From positions 1 to 59,331 of the forward strand of contig NZ_JAAFGM010000021.1 in assembly GCF_012931985.1 (NCBI RefSeq): DNA of 59,331 nucleotides, written 5' to 3'. Shown here in pieces: positions 26,355-35,213 of this stretch. The notes beneath the pieces are model-generated. The model worked only from the letters and a program-made list of their open reading frames with translations, searched no databases and was not told the origin of the DNA. Numbering within the stretch: the stretch's first letter is position 1; each line of letters opens with the position of its first letter. The translations under genes were made by a program, and so were the position numbers. The DNA is from Candidatus Roseilinea sp. NK_OTU-006. GTDB taxonomy: Bacteria; Chloroflexota; Anaerolineae; J036; Brachytrichaceae.

Positions 26355-28109
26355 ATGAACACGAAGAACCGCTTTCTGCCCGCACTGTCCGCAGCGGCTG
26401 TGACCGCGCTGTTGCTGGCAGCCTGTGCGCCGGCTGCACCGGCTGCCCCAGCAGCGCCGGCGGCAACCGAAGCGCCGGCCCCTGCGCCGACCGAAGCACC
26501 CACCCCAACTGAAGCGCCGGCCCCTACCGAGGCACCGGCGGCGACCGAAGCGCCCGCTCCCACAGCCAGCGCAATGATGAAGGTCGAGGCGCCCAACTGT
26601 GACTACGGCGGCAAGATGAAAGCCATCGAGGCCGTAGATGAGTTGACCGTCAAGTTCACCCTGTGCTCACCCGATCCGGCCTTCCCCTACAAGATCGCCG
26701 GTGATTCATTCGCCATCCTCGACGCCGACTACCTGAACGAAACCGGCGGCGACAGCAATAAGATCAGCGAGAACCCGGTCGGCACAGGCCCCTACAAGCT
26801 GAAGGAATGGAAGCGCGGCGAGAGCATCACCTTCGAGGCCTTCGCCGATTACTGGGGCGAGAAAGCCAAGACGCCTACCGCGGTGCTGCGCTGGTCGAAG
26901 GAAGCCGCGCAGCGCCTGCTCGAATTGCAGTCCGGCAACGCCGATGGCATGTCGAACGTCGGGCCGGACGACTTCGAGACGGTGGAGAAAGACGCCGACC
27001 TGAAGCTCATCGAAGTGCCAGCGGCCAATATCTTCTACATCGGCTTCAACAACACCATCCCGCCGTTCGACGATGACCGTGTGCGCTTGGCGTTCGCCTA
27101 CGGCATTGATCGCCAGCGCATCGTGGACGATTACTATCCGCGCGGCTCGGTTGTCGCCACCAGCTTCGTGCCGACCAGCTTCGCCGTCGGCGCATCGCCC
27201 AACGTTCCCTGGCACGAATACAACCCGGAGAAGGCCAAGGAACTGTTGAAGGAAGCCGGCAAGGAGAACCTCGAGGTGACGCTGACGTATCGCGACGTGG
27301 TGCGCGGATACCTGCCGAACCCCGGCGTCGTGGCGCAGGAAATCCAGGCGCAGCTCAAGGAGATCGGCGTCAACGTCAAGATCGAGGTCAAAGAGTCGGG
27401 CGCGTTCCTCGACTCGGTGACGGCCGGCAAGGAGGCGTTCTACTTGCTGGGCTGGGGCGCCGACTACCCCGATGCCACGAACTTCCTGGACTATCACTTC
27501 GGCCCGGAGAACAAGCAGTACGGCAAGCCCTATGACGACATCGTCGCGCTGCTGAAGGAAGGCGCGTCCACTGCCGATCTGGCTAAGCGCCAAGCGGCCT
27601 ACGACAAGGTCAACGAGCTGCTGAAGAAGTACGTGCCGATGATTCCGGTAGCGCACGGCGGATCGGCGCTGGCCTTCCGCGCCGATGTCGAAGGCGCACA
27701 CGCCAACCCCGTCAGCGCGCTGGTCTTCGCCGTGATGGCGCCGCCGCGCGACACCTTCGTCTATGTGCAGAACGCCGAGCCGATCAGCCTAAACTGCGCC
27801 GACGAGAGCGACGGCGAGACCTTCACCGCTTGCGCCCAGATCTACGAGACCCTGCTGCGCTTCAAGCTCGGCACGGCTGAGGTCGAGCCGGCGCTGGCCG
27901 AGAGCTATGAGTCCAACGCCGATCTGACCGAATGGACGTTCAAGCTGCGCCCGGGCGTCAAGTTCCACAACGGCGCGACGCTCGACGCCAACGACGTGGT
28001 CGCCACGATGGCCGCGCAGTGGGATGCCAAGAACCCCAACCACAAGGGGCGCACCGGCAGCTTCGAATACTGGACGGCCTACTTCGGCTCGTTCTTGAAC
28101 GCCCAGTAG
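26355..28109 (+). CDS. Family 5 (peptide/nickel-type) ABC substrate-binding lipoprotein, circularly permuted
   Basis: A 584-residue lipoprotein. Signal peptide with lipobox L-A-A-C (Cys24), then a Pro/Ala/Thr/Glu linker to ~75. Residues ~75-460 match the middle and end of SBP_bac_5 proteins: A-V-D-E-L-T-V-K-F-T-L, N-P-V-G-T-G-P-Y-K-L, F-A-D-Y-W-G, R-V-R-L-A-F-A-Y-G-I-D-R, Y-N-P-E-K-A-K-E-L-L-K-E-A-G. The last 119 residues (466-584) match what is normally the N-terminus: D-T-F-V-Y-V-Q-N-A-E-P, I-Y-E-T-L-L-R-F, E-W-T-F-K-L-R-P-G-V-K-F-H-N-G. The domain order is thus permuted with the new ends at a surface loop. It is followed by two permeases. The ligand is probably a peptide or other oligomer. 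Confidence 0.85.
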   Translation: MNTKNRFLPALSAAAVTALLLAACAPAAPAAPAAPAATEAPAPAPTEAPTPTEAPAPTEAPAATEAPAPTASAMMKVEAPNCDYGGKMKAIEAVDELTVKFTLCSPDPAFPYKIAGDSFAILDADYLNETGGDSNKISENPVGTGPYKLKEWKRGESITFEAFADYWGEKAKTPTAVLRWSKEAAQRLLELQSGNADGMSNVGPDDFETVEKDADLKLIEVPAANIFYIGFNNTIPPFDDDRVRLAFAYGIDRQRIVDDYYPRGSVVATSFVPTSFAVGASPNVPWHEYNPEKAKELLKEAGKENLEVTLTYRDVVRGYLPNPGVVAQEIQAQLKEIGVNVKIEVKESGAFLDSVTAGKEAFYLLGWGADYPDATNFLDYHFGPENKQYGKPYDDIVALLKEGASTADLAKRQAAYDKVNELLKKYVPMIPVAHGGSALAFRADVEGAHANPVSALVFAVMAPPRDTFVYVQNAEPISLNCADESDGETFTACAQIYETLLRFKLGTAEVEPALAESYESNADLTEWTFKLRPGVKFHNGATLDANDVVATMAAQWDAKNPNHKGRTGSFEYWTAYFGSFLNAQ

Positions 28110-28143
28110 CGTCTCGGACGGTTAGTCAAGTCGTTCAAGTCAA

Positions 28144-28184
28144 TCAGGTCGGTCAGGTTGTCACGTCCCACTTGACCGACCTGA
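28144..28184 (+). promoter_or_regulatory. Intercistronic hairpin between binding protein and permease genes
   Basis: CAGGTCGGTCAGGT (28145-28158) pairs with ACTTGACCGACCTG (28170-28183), 13 of 14 positions, plus a closing T-A pair, with an 11-nt loop. It sits 35 bp after the binding-protein stop. The surrounding bases repeat the GGTCA theme. It likely stabilises the binding-protein mRNA and reduces read-through to the permeases. Confidence 0.65.
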
Positions 28185-28218
28185 CAAGCTGGCTGACCAG
28201 ACCGACCCACTCGCCCCC

Positions 28219-29295
28219 ATGGCCCGCTTCCTCGTCCGCCGCTTGTTGCTCCTACTACCGGTGATGCTCGGCATCCTCGTGGTCACGTTCGTGCTGGTGC
28301 GGCTGATCCCCGGCGACCCATGCAAATCCATGCTGGGCGAGCGCGCCACGGAAGAGAAGTGCAACGCCTTTCGAGAACGCTTTGGCCTGAACGACCCGAT
28401 CCCTGTGCAATTCGTGCGTTACGCCGGCAACGTGGCGCAAGGCGACTTCGGCGTTTCCATCAAGAATGGCCGGCCGGTGACGGACGTGCTGGCCGAGCGC
28501 CTGCCGATGACAATGGAGTTGACACTATTCGCCATGCTGTTCGCTTCCGTCTTCGGCATTGCGCTGGGGGTGATCAGCGCCGTGCGGCACAATACGGCGG
28601 TAGACGTCGGCGCGATGATCTTCGCCAACATCGGCGTCTCGATGCCGGTGTTCTGGCTTGGCTTGATCCTGGCCTATGTCTTCGCCCTGGCGCTGAAGGG
28701 CACGCCGCTCCAATTGCCGCCATCAGGCCGGCTGACCGCGGGCACGGACCTGCCTTCGCTGCTGAAGGTGTGGGGGATGGAAGACGCGCAGGGCTTACAG
28801 CGCTTCGTCGTCTTGTTCATTTCCAACTCGGTGCTGCTCAATTCGCTGATCCAAAGCAAATTCGACGTCTTTGTGGACGCGCTCCGGCACTTGATCCTGC
28901 CTGCCGTGGCCGTCGGCACGATCTCGTTGGCCATCATCGCCCGCATGACGCGCGGGGCACTGCTCGATGCGCTGACACAAGACTACGTGCGCGTGGCGCG
29001 CGCGAAAGGGTTGACTGAACGTTTGGTGATCCTCAAACATGCCCTGCGCAACGCGCTGGTGCCCATCGTCACCATCATCGGCTTGCAGATCGGCGGTCTG
29101 CTCTCCGGCGCGGTGTTGACCGAGACGGTGTTCAGCCTGCCCGGCGTGGGCACACAGATCGTGGACGCCATTACCGCGCGCGATTATCCGGTGGTGCAAG
29201 CGTTCACTGTGCTCATCGCCGTCATTTTCGTCGTGGTCAACCTGATCGTGGACCTGAGCTACGCCTATCTGAACCCACGCATTCGCGTGAGCTGA
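28219..29295 (+). CDS. Peptide-type ABC transporter permease, DppB class
   Basis: A 358-residue permease: N-terminal R-R-L-L-L-L-L-P-V-M-L-G-I, the large loop with R-L-I-P-G-D-P and F-G-L-N-D-P-I-P-V-Q, and the EAA loop Y-V-R-V-A-R-A-K-G-L-T-E. It ends with P-V-V-Q-A-F-T-V-L and Y-L-N-P-R-I-R. It forms the pore with the DppC-class partner that follows after 9 bp. No ATPase is encoded in this cluster. Confidence 0.9.
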   Translation: MARFLVRRLLLLLPVMLGILVVTFVLVRLIPGDPCKSMLGERATEEKCNAFRERFGLNDPIPVQFVRYAGNVAQGDFGVSIKNGRPVTDVLAERLPMTMELTLFAMLFASVFGIALGVISAVRHNTAVDVGAMIFANIGVSMPVFWLGLILAYVFALALKGTPLQLPPSGRLTAGTDLPSLLKVWGMEDAQGLQRFVVLFISNSVLLNSLIQSKFDVFVDALRHLILPAVAVGTISLAIIARMTRGALLDALTQDYVRVARAKGLTERLVILKHALRNALVPIVTIIGLQIGGLLSGAVLTETVFSLPGVGTQIVDAITARDYPVVQAFTVLIAVIFVVVNLIVDLSYAYLNPRIRVS

Positions 29296-29304
29296 ACCGG
29301 CGGT

Positions 29305-30249
29305 ATGCGAGAGTCCATTCCCGCCCCTGGTATGGGCGCGACTGCACGCGAGGCCAGTCGGCTGCGCGTGCAGTCGCCATTTGCGCGGACCATGCGCCGG
29401 CTGCTGCACAATCGGTCGGCGCAGATCGGCCTGGCCATCATCTCCCTGCTGGTGCTCGTTGCGATCTTCGCCGACGCGATCGCGCCCTATGCCTACGATC
29501 AGCAGATTCGCCAATCGGGGTTGCGCCGGCGTAGCCCACCGTGCATCCACCTGTTGGGCTGCGATTCAAATAAGCCCCAGTTGATCATGGGATTGGACGG
29601 CAACTTTCGCGACCTGTTCTCGCGGGTGGTGTACGGCTCGCGCCTCTCGCTGCAGATCGGCTTCCTGACCACCGGCGCGGCCATCCTGATCGGCACGCTG
29701 CTGGGCGCGGCGGCCGGCTATGCCGGCGGCTGGGCCGACAACGTAATTATGCGCGCGATGGACGTGCTGTTGGCCTTCCCCAGCCTGCTGCTGGCCATCG
29801 CCATCGTCAGCGTGCTCGGCCCAGGGCTGATCAACACGCTGCTGGCCGTCGCCATCGTCTCCATTCCGATCTACGCGCGCGTGGTGCGCTCCAGCGTGTT
29901 GAGCGTGAAAGAGATGGACTACATCGCTGCGTCGCGCGCGCTGGGCGCATCGCCCTTGCGCATCCTGTTCGTGCGCGTCCTGCCGAACGCGCTGACGCCG
30001 GTGATCGTCGTCGGCACGCTGGGCATCGCCACGGCCATCCTCGACGCCGCCGGCCTTTCGTTCTTGGGACTGGGCGCGCAGCCGCCTACGCCGGAATGGG
30101 GGCTAATGCTCGGCGAGGAGCGCAACAGCGTGTTCAACGCGCCGCACCTGGTGTTCTTCCCCGGCATCGCCATCATGGTCACCGTGCTCGGGTTCAACCT
30201 ACTCGGCGACGGCCTGCGCGATGCCCTCGACCCGCGCCGCAAGGCGTGA
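29305..30249 (+). CDS. Peptide-type ABC transporter permease, DppC class
   Basis: A 314-residue permease with an N-terminal cytoplasmic helix, F-A-D-A-I-A-P-Y, the H-L-L-G-C-D-type motif, and the EAA loop Y-I-A-A-S-R-A-L-G-A-S-P-L-R-I. The segment around C-I-H-L-L-G-C-D-S-N has two Cys that could form a disulfide. It pairs with the upstream permease. ATPases of DppD/DppF type are missing here and must come from another locus. Confidence 0.9.
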   Translation: MRESIPAPGMGATAREASRLRVQSPFARTMRRLLHNRSAQIGLAIISLLVLVAIFADAIAPYAYDQQIRQSGLRRRSPPCIHLLGCDSNKPQLIMGLDGNFRDLFSRVVYGSRLSLQIGFLTTGAAILIGTLLGAAAGYAGGWADNVIMRAMDVLLAFPSLLLAIAIVSVLGPGLINTLLAVAIVSIPIYARVVRSSVLSVKEMDYIAASRALGASPLRILFVRVLPNALTPVIVVGTLGIATAILDAAGLSFLGLGAQPPTPEWGLMLGEERNSVFNAPHLVFFPGIAIMVTVLGFNLLGDGLRDALDPRRKA

Positions 30250-30254
30250 AGTGC

Positions 30255-30260
30255 TAGAAT
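30255..30260 (+). promoter_or_regulatory. TAGAAT -10 box, leaderless-type, before the Uma2 gene
   Basis: TAGAAT ends 7 nt before ATG 30268, with no Shine-Dalgarno in between. The spacing places the transcription start at the start codon, as in leaderless genes of other bacteria with TAnnnT boxes. Confidence 0.6.
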
Positions 30261-30267
30261 CCCTGAT

Positions 30268-31086
30268 ATGACCTCTGCGGTTGAAGCGACTCCGGCGCCG
30301 GCAGTCGTCACGGGCGCCGACGGCCTACCTCGGATCAGCCAGGAGTACCTGGAGGAATACGAGCGCTTCGTGCAGACTATCGTGACGGAGGACGACACGC
30401 CGGTGGACAACATCTTCTCCGCAAAGCAAGCGCGCCTGCTCGTCGAGTCCCTCTACGCCTCATGGCAACATCCGGAGTTCGGTCGCCGGTTTGTCGCCGA
30501 CAGCAATGTGGGGGTGTTTTACGCCCTGCGGCGGCCGCCGGTAGTGCCGGACATGTTCCTCAGCCTGGACGTCACCCTGCCGGCGGACATCTGGAAGAAG
30601 ACCAACCGCTCGTATTTCATCTGGGAATACGGCAAACCACCCGAGGTCGTCGTAGAGATCGTCTCGAACGCGGAGGGCGACGAGAAGCGCGCCGACGGCA
30701 AACTGCGCCTCTACGCGCAGATGGGGATCGTCCGCTATGTCGTCTATGATCCGGCGCTGCACACCGGCAGCGAGCCGCTGCGCCTGTATGCGCTGATACA
30801 AGGTCGGCTGCGCCGCACCGACGAAACGTGGTTCGACGAAGTGCAACTCGGCGTCACGCTGTGGCGCGGCATTTACGAGGAACGCGAGGACACCTGGCTG
30901 CGCTGGTGCGACCGGAACGGCGTGGTCATCCCCAGCGGTGTCGAGCGCGCCGAAGCCGAGCGCCAGCGCGCCGAGCTAGAACGTCAACGCGCCGATGCGG
31001 AGCACGAGCGCGCCGAGGCCGAGCACCAGCGCGCCGAACGCCTCGCCGCCAAGCTGCGCGCCGCCGGTATTGACCCCGACGCTTAG
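30268..31086 (+). CDS. Uma2-family (PD-(D/E)XK) nuclease with charged coiled-coil tail
   Basis: A 272-residue protein. Residues ~60-200 form the Uma2/DUF820 restriction-endonuclease-like fold: P-D-M-F-L-S-L-D-V, P-P-E-V-V-V-E-I-V-S and K-L-R-L-Y-A-Q-M-G-I-V-R-Y hold the D, E-x-V and downstream catalytic positions. Residues ~225-265 repeat R-A-E-A-E-R-Q-R-A-E-L-E, a charged coiled coil, and end L-R-A-A-G-I-D-P-D. Such genes are many per genome in cyanobacteria and Chloroflexota; the target is unknown. A leaderless promoter at 30255 supports the start. Confidence 0.85.
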   Translation: MTSAVEATPAPAVVTGADGLPRISQEYLEEYERFVQTIVTEDDTPVDNIFSAKQARLLVESLYASWQHPEFGRRFVADSNVGVFYALRRPPVVPDMFLSLDVTLPADIWKKTNRSYFIWEYGKPPEVVVEIVSNAEGDEKRADGKLRLYAQMGIVRYVVYDPALHTGSEPLRLYALIQGRLRRTDETWFDEVQLGVTLWRGIYEEREDTWLRWCDRNGVVIPSGVERAEAERQRAELERQRADAEHERAEAEHQRAERLAAKLRAAGIDPDA

Positions 31087-31102
31087 GCCATCCTGCGCTT
31101 AG

Positions 31103-32560
31103 CTAGGAGGCGATCCGCCAACTCGTGCCCTTCGGCCCATCTTCCAGCACGATGCCGAGCTTGGCCAGCCGGTCTCGGATAGCATCGGCCCGGGCGTAGT
31201 CCCGCGCTTTGCGCGCCTCGTTGCGCATCTCGATCAGGATTTCAATCAGCGCCACCTCGCGTTCGCTGTCGGCGGTTGTGGAGGGGGCAGCGCGGCTGCG
31301 CACGACGCCGAGCACATCGCCGCCGAGTTCCGTGTAGATGGCCAGCGCTTGTTCCAGCACCTGGCGCGTCGCGATGCCGCTGCTGATGGCGTGATTGATC
31401 TCCTTGCTCATGTCGAACAGGGCAGCCAGCGCAAGCGGTGTGTTGAAGTCATCGTTCATTGCGCTGGCGAATAACATGCGGGTTTGATCAAGCAGGTTCA
31501 TCAGTTGGCCGCGCGTGCCCTCATCGCCGCTTTCCGGCGCATGTTTGAGCGCATCGCGCACACGACGCACGGCAGCGTCAATCCGCTCCACGCCTTTACT
31601 GGCGGCATCGAGCGCCTCGGCGCTGTAGTCGGCCGGGTTGCTGTATTTGCCCGACAGGATGAAGTAGCGCAGCGCCTCGGGGCGGTGGGACTTGAGCGCG
31701 TCCTTGATGGTGACGAAATTGCCGAGCGATTTGCTCATCTTCACGCCGTTGACCAGCAGTGAACCGGTCAGCACCCAATAGTTGGCGAAGGGCACACCAT
31801 GCGCGCATTCGCTTTGGGCGATTTCGGCCTCATTGTGGGGGAAGATGTTATCTATCCCGCCGCCGTGGATGTCGAAATTGGCGCCCAAGTATTTGGTGCT
31901 CATGGCCGAGCACTCAATGTGCCAGCCGGGATATCCGCGTCCCCACGGCGAGGGCCATTGCAGAATGTGGTTCTCCGGCGCTTTCACCCACAGCGCAAAA
32001 TCCATCGGGTGGCGCTTCTCATCGCGGACGGCAATGCGCTTGCCGGCCTCCATCTCTTCCAGCCGCCGGCCGCTCAGCTTGCCGTAGTCTGGATCGGACT
32101 CGACGCTGAAATACACCGAGCCGTTGACGACGTAAGCGTGGCCTTTCTCGATAAGCGTCTGGATCATCTCGATCTGTTCGGGGATGTGGGCGCTGGCGCG
32201 CGGGGAGATGTCGGGACGCACGACGCCCAGCGCATCCATATCCTCGAAGTACGAGCGCATGTAGCGCTCAACCAGTTCCATCGGTTCCACGCGCTCGCGC
32301 CGGGCGCCTTTGAGAATGCGATCCTCGCCGTCGTCGAGCATGTGCCCGACGTCGGTGATGTTTTGCACGTAACGCACCTTGTAGCCGCTGTAGCGTAGCC
32401 AGCGCACGATGGCGTCGAACGACACATACGTCTTCGCGTGTCCCAGATGGGCGTGGTCATACACCGTGGGACCGCAGACATACATGAACACGCGCCCCTC
32501 GACAATGGGGCGAAAGGGTTCCTTTTCGCGTTTGAGTACGTTGTAGATGATCAAGCTCAT
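31103..32560 (-). CDS. cysS: Cysteinyl-tRNA synthetase
   Basis: A 485-residue class I synthetase. [15 protein letters not shown] holds the zinc-binding Cys and the HIGH-type motif; G-W-H-I-E-C-S and H-x-x-E supply further zinc ligands; K-M-S-K-S is intact. The C-terminal DALR and anticodon-binding regions are present, ending G-T-S-W-R. It charges tRNA-Cys. Its neighbours DUF3090 and SCO1664 also sit near the cysS paralogue mshC in actinobacteria, but full length and tail here fit CysS better than MshC. Confidence 0.93.
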   Translation of the reverse strand: MSLIIYNVLKREKEPFRPIVEGRVFMYVCGPTVYDHAHLGHAKTYVSFDAIVRWLRYSGYKVRYVQNITDVGHMLDDGEDRILKGARRERVEPMELVERYMRSYFEDMDALGVVRPDISPRASAHIPEQIEMIQTLIEKGHAYVVNGSVYFSVESDPDYGKLSGRRLEEMEAGKRIAVRDEKRHPMDFALWVKAPENHILQWPSPWGRGYPGWHIECSAMSTKYLGANFDIHGGGIDNIFPHNEAEIAQSECAHGVPFANYWVLTGSLLVNGVKMSKSLGNFVTIKDALKSHRPEALRYFILSGKYSNPADYSAEALDAASKGVERIDAAVRRVRDALKHAPESGDEGTRGQLMNLLDQTRMLFASAMNDDFNTPLALAALFDMSKEINHAISSGIATRQVLEQALAIYTELGGDVLGVVRSRAAPSTTADSEREVALIEILIEMRNEARKARDYARADAIRDRLAKLGIVLEDGPKGTSWRIAS

Positions 32561-32573
32561 GATTTAGCAGCGA

Positions 32574-33707
32574 TCAGCGATAGTTAGAGGGAATGCGTGA
32601 TTCGGAGGTCGCGGGGCTGGTGCCGACCGTCTCCCGTCCTGCGGGAAGCGGCTTGGCGAAAATCATGCGGCCGGCGGCCGTCTGCAGCACTTTGGTCACG
32701 CTCACCTCGATGGATCGGTCGAGATACGCCAGACCTTCTTCGACGACCACCATCGTGCCATCTTCCAGGTAGCCCACACCCTGGCCGGCCTCTCGACCGG
32801 GTTGGATGATCTGAAGATGCAGCGATTCGCCCGGCAGCACGACCGTCTTCACTGCATTGGCCAGCTCGTTGATGTTGAGCACGGTCACGCCCTGCAACGA
32901 CGCCACCTTGTTGAGGTTGTAATCGTTGGTCACAATCGGGCAGTTCCATTGCTTGGCCAGCATAATCAGCTTCTCGTCCACCCGTTGCGCATCGGGCGGA
33001 TCGTTGTCCACGATCCGCACGGGCCAAGGGGATTCCTTCTGCAGGCGCTTGAGCACTTCCAGCCCGCGCCGCCCGCGCGCCCGGCGCATGGCATCGGCCG
33101 AATCCGCGACGAACTGAAGCTCGTTCAACACGAATCGCGGCACGATCAGCTCGCCGCGCAAGAAGCCGGTGTTGCTCACGTCCGCGATGCGCCCATCAAT
33201 GATCACGCTGGTGTCGAGCAACAGCGGCTCGCGCATCGGGATGGGCGACTCCTCCGGCCTGCTCGCCGGCAGTTTGATGTTGAGGATTTGGAACAGCTCG
33301 CGATAGCGCAGGCTCATGATGCCGAGGCCGAGCGTGCCAAAGCCCACCGCCGCCAGAAAGGGCAACACCGGACCGAACGGCTCCGGCAAACGCGCCAGCG
33401 GAAAGGCCAACAGCGCCGCCAGCAACAGCCCGGCGCCCAGGCCCATAAAGCTGGCGATGATCTGCGAAGCGCTCAGGCTGGCGATGCGATGGTAGAGCTG
33501 TGTAAGCGGCTTGCCGAACGCCAGCGGGAACAGCAGCGCGCCGATCAGTCCGAGCGCCGTCATGGTGATGACGTGTGCGATGACATAGTTGGTAAGAGGC
33601 GGCGGGAAATAGACGCTGATCACATCGCCGAGCGACCAGCCGATGAGGCCGCAGACCACTGCACCGCAGATGCGCAGCCCAAACAGGATAGATGATTCCG
33701 TCCTCAC
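32574..33707 (-). CDS. Membrane-anchored PIN/TRAM domain protein (YacL-like)
   Basis: A 377-residue protein with a GTG start. Four membrane helices lie in residues ~1-135. Residues ~155-270 form a PIN nuclease domain: L-L-D-T-S-V-I-I-D-G-R-I, F-V-L-N-E-L, V-D-E-K-L-I and I-V-T-N-D-Y-N-L-N supply the acidic metal ligands. A TRAM domain follows (~285-345). This is the YacL/YlmK-type architecture, presumed RNA-binding ribonuclease. It lies 13 bp upstream of cysS in the same direction. Confidence 0.9.
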   Translation of the reverse strand: MRTESSILFGLRICGAVVCGLIGWSLGDVISVYFPPPLTNYVIAHVITMTALGLIGALLFPLAFGKPLTQLYHRIASLSASQIIASFMGLGAGLLLAALLAFPLARLPEPFGPVLPFLAAVGFGTLGLGIMSLRYRELFQILNIKLPASRPEESPIPMREPLLLDTSVIIDGRIADVSNTGFLRGELIVPRFVLNELQFVADSADAMRRARGRRGLEVLKRLQKESPWPVRIVDNDPPDAQRVDEKLIMLAKQWNCPIVTNDYNLNKVASLQGVTVLNINELANAVKTVVLPGESLHLQIIQPGREAGQGVGYLEDGTMVVVEEGLAYLDRSIEVSVTKVLQTAAGRMIFAKPLPAGRETVGTSPATSESRIPSNYR

Positions 33708-33767
33708 GTTGCAAGATAAAGCCTAGATAACACCGGATGAATGCTCGGGATGATGGTAACACAGTAG

Positions 33768-33773
33768 TAGAAT
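33768..33773 (+). promoter_or_regulatory. TAGAAT -10 box, leaderless-type, before DUF3090
   Basis: TAGAAT ends 8 nt before ATG 33782. No ribosome-binding site is seen. It supports this ATG over an in-frame upstream one at 33737, which lies before the promoter box. Confidence 0.6.
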
Positions 33774-33781
33774 CTGTGTGT

Positions 33782-34327
33782 ATGCCTAACCGCGCGATAG
33801 ACCTGAACCCCGTCTCCCGCGTGACCGTCGGCGCCATCGGCGAACCCGGCCGACGCACGTTCTACATCCAAGCGCGCAAGGGGTCAGAACTGGTCACGCT
33901 CATCTGTGAGAAGGAGCAGGTCTCGGCTCTATGCCTGGCTTTACAACAATGGCTGGACGAGCTACGGGTCAAATACCCCAAAGGCGCGAACTACGCTCGC
34001 CTGAACACGGATATGGAACTCGAACAGCCATTCACGCCGATCTTTCGCGTCGGCCAGATGGGCCTGGGATACGACGAGAAGAACGATCTCATCGTCCTGG
34101 TCTTGACCGAACTGCTGCCCGAAGACGTGGATCAAGAAGAAGCCACCATGATTCGCTTGTTCTGTTCGCGGGCGCAGATAGACGCCCTCAGCCGGCACGG
34201 CTTGGAGGTCGTCGCCAAGGGTCGCCCCATCTGCCCGTTGTGCGGCAAGCCGATGGACCCCGAGGGGAACGTCCAGGGGTTCTGCCCGCGCCGCAACGGC
34301 CATGCCGATGAGATTGTCTTTGCGTAA
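33782..34327 (+). CDS. DUF3090 family protein
   Basis: A 181-residue protein. L-N-P-V-S-R-V-T-V-G-A-I-G-E-P-G-R-R-T-F-Y is the family start, and the end holds a zinc-ribbon-like C-P-L-C-G-K-P-M-D-P-E-G with C-P-R-R-N-G-H. The function is unknown; in actinobacteria it is clustered with a SCO1664-type protein and mshC. Here the SCO1664-like gene follows after 69 bp. The start was chosen from the leaderless box. Confidence 0.88.
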   Translation: MPNRAIDLNPVSRVTVGAIGEPGRRTFYIQARKGSELVTLICEKEQVSALCLALQQWLDELRVKYPKGANYARLNTDMELEQPFTPIFRVGQMGLGYDEKNDLIVLVLTELLPEDVDQEEATMIRLFCSRAQIDALSRHGLEVVAKGRPICPLCGKPMDPEGNVQGFCPRRNGHADEIVFA

Positions 34328-34330
34328 GTG

Positions 34331-34388
34331 AATCATCCGTCACGATGCATGAACCACGATGGGGGATTCGTGACGACGGATGACGATT
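34331..34388. repeat. Imperfect inverted repeat between DUF3090 and the SCO1664-like gene
   Basis: Bases 34331-34345 (AATCATCCGTCACGA) pair with 34368-34388 if two short bulges are allowed. It may act as a weak terminator or attenuator between the two genes. Confidence 0.4.
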
Positions 34389-34396
34389 GATGAACG

Positions 34397-35155
34397 ATGA
34401 GCGATTCACTCCCGGTGCAACAGGTGCTACGGATCTTGAGCGAAGGCGAGATGGAATCGTTGGGGCTGATGCCTTGGGGATCGAACTACACCTTCCTGGT
34501 TGAAGTCAAAGATCCGGACACCCCGCGCACGGAGAAAGCGCCGGCCTCGCTCTTAGCCGTCTACAAGCCCCGGCGAGGCGAAGCGCCGTTGTGGGACTTT
34601 CCGACCGGCACCCTGTGCCTGCGGGAGTATGCCGCCTACTTGGTCAGCGAGGCGCTCGGTTGGCATCTCGTGCCACCGACCGTGCTGCGCAGCGGCCCCC
34701 ATGGATTCGGCTCGGTACAGTTGTTCATAGACAACGATGCCGACCAGCACTTCTTCACCTTCCGCGAAGATGCGACGTGCTGCGAACAACTCCAGCGCAT
34801 AGCGCTATTTGACCTGATCACCAACAACGCCGACCGCAAGAGCGGCCATTGTCTACGCGACAAAAACGGCCACGTGTGGGCCATTGATCACGGCATCACC
34901 TTCAATGCCGATTACAAGCTGCGCACAGTGATCTGGGACTTCGCCGGTCAACCGATCAAGCCCCCCATGCTGGAGGATCTCAAACGCCTGCGCGCCCAGC
35001 TCCAGCCGGCCCAGCCTCTGAGCAAGGCCCTGCACAAGTTGCTGGACGACGCGGAGGTTTGCGCGTTCGCCAGGCGACTGGACGGTTTGATCCAGCTCAA
35101 GCACTTCCCCAGCCCAAATCGCTTCGACCGCAACATCCCTTGGCCGCCGATTTAA
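34397..35155 (+). CDS. SCO1664-family protein (PI3/4-kinase-like fold)
   Basis: A 252-residue protein. Y-T-F-L-V-E-V, L-A-V-Y-K-P-R-R-G-E-A-P-L-W-D-F resembles the kinase glycine-loop and lysine region; L-F-D-L-I-T-N-N-A-D-R-K-S-G-H and W-A-I-D-H-G-I-T-F resemble a catalytic loop and DxG-type metal site. Members are annotated as SCO1664 family with an unproven kinase-like role. Gene order with DUF3090 is conserved with actinobacteria. Confidence 0.8.
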   Translation: MSDSLPVQQVLRILSEGEMESLGLMPWGSNYTFLVEVKDPDTPRTEKAPASLLAVYKPRRGEAPLWDFPTGTLCLREYAAYLVSEALGWHLVPPTVLRSGPHGFGSVQLFIDNDADQHFFTFREDATCCEQLQRIALFDLITNNADRKSGHCLRDKNGHVWAIDHGITFNADYKLRTVIWDFAGQPIKPPMLEDLKRLRAQLQPAQPLSKALHKLLDDAEVCAFARRLDGLIQLKHFPSPNRFDRNIPWPPI

Positions 35156-35213
35156 ACATCCGCTCCACAAATCCCTGGAAGTAAGCCGCAGCGGCCCTGC
35201 GCCTGTCTTCGTC

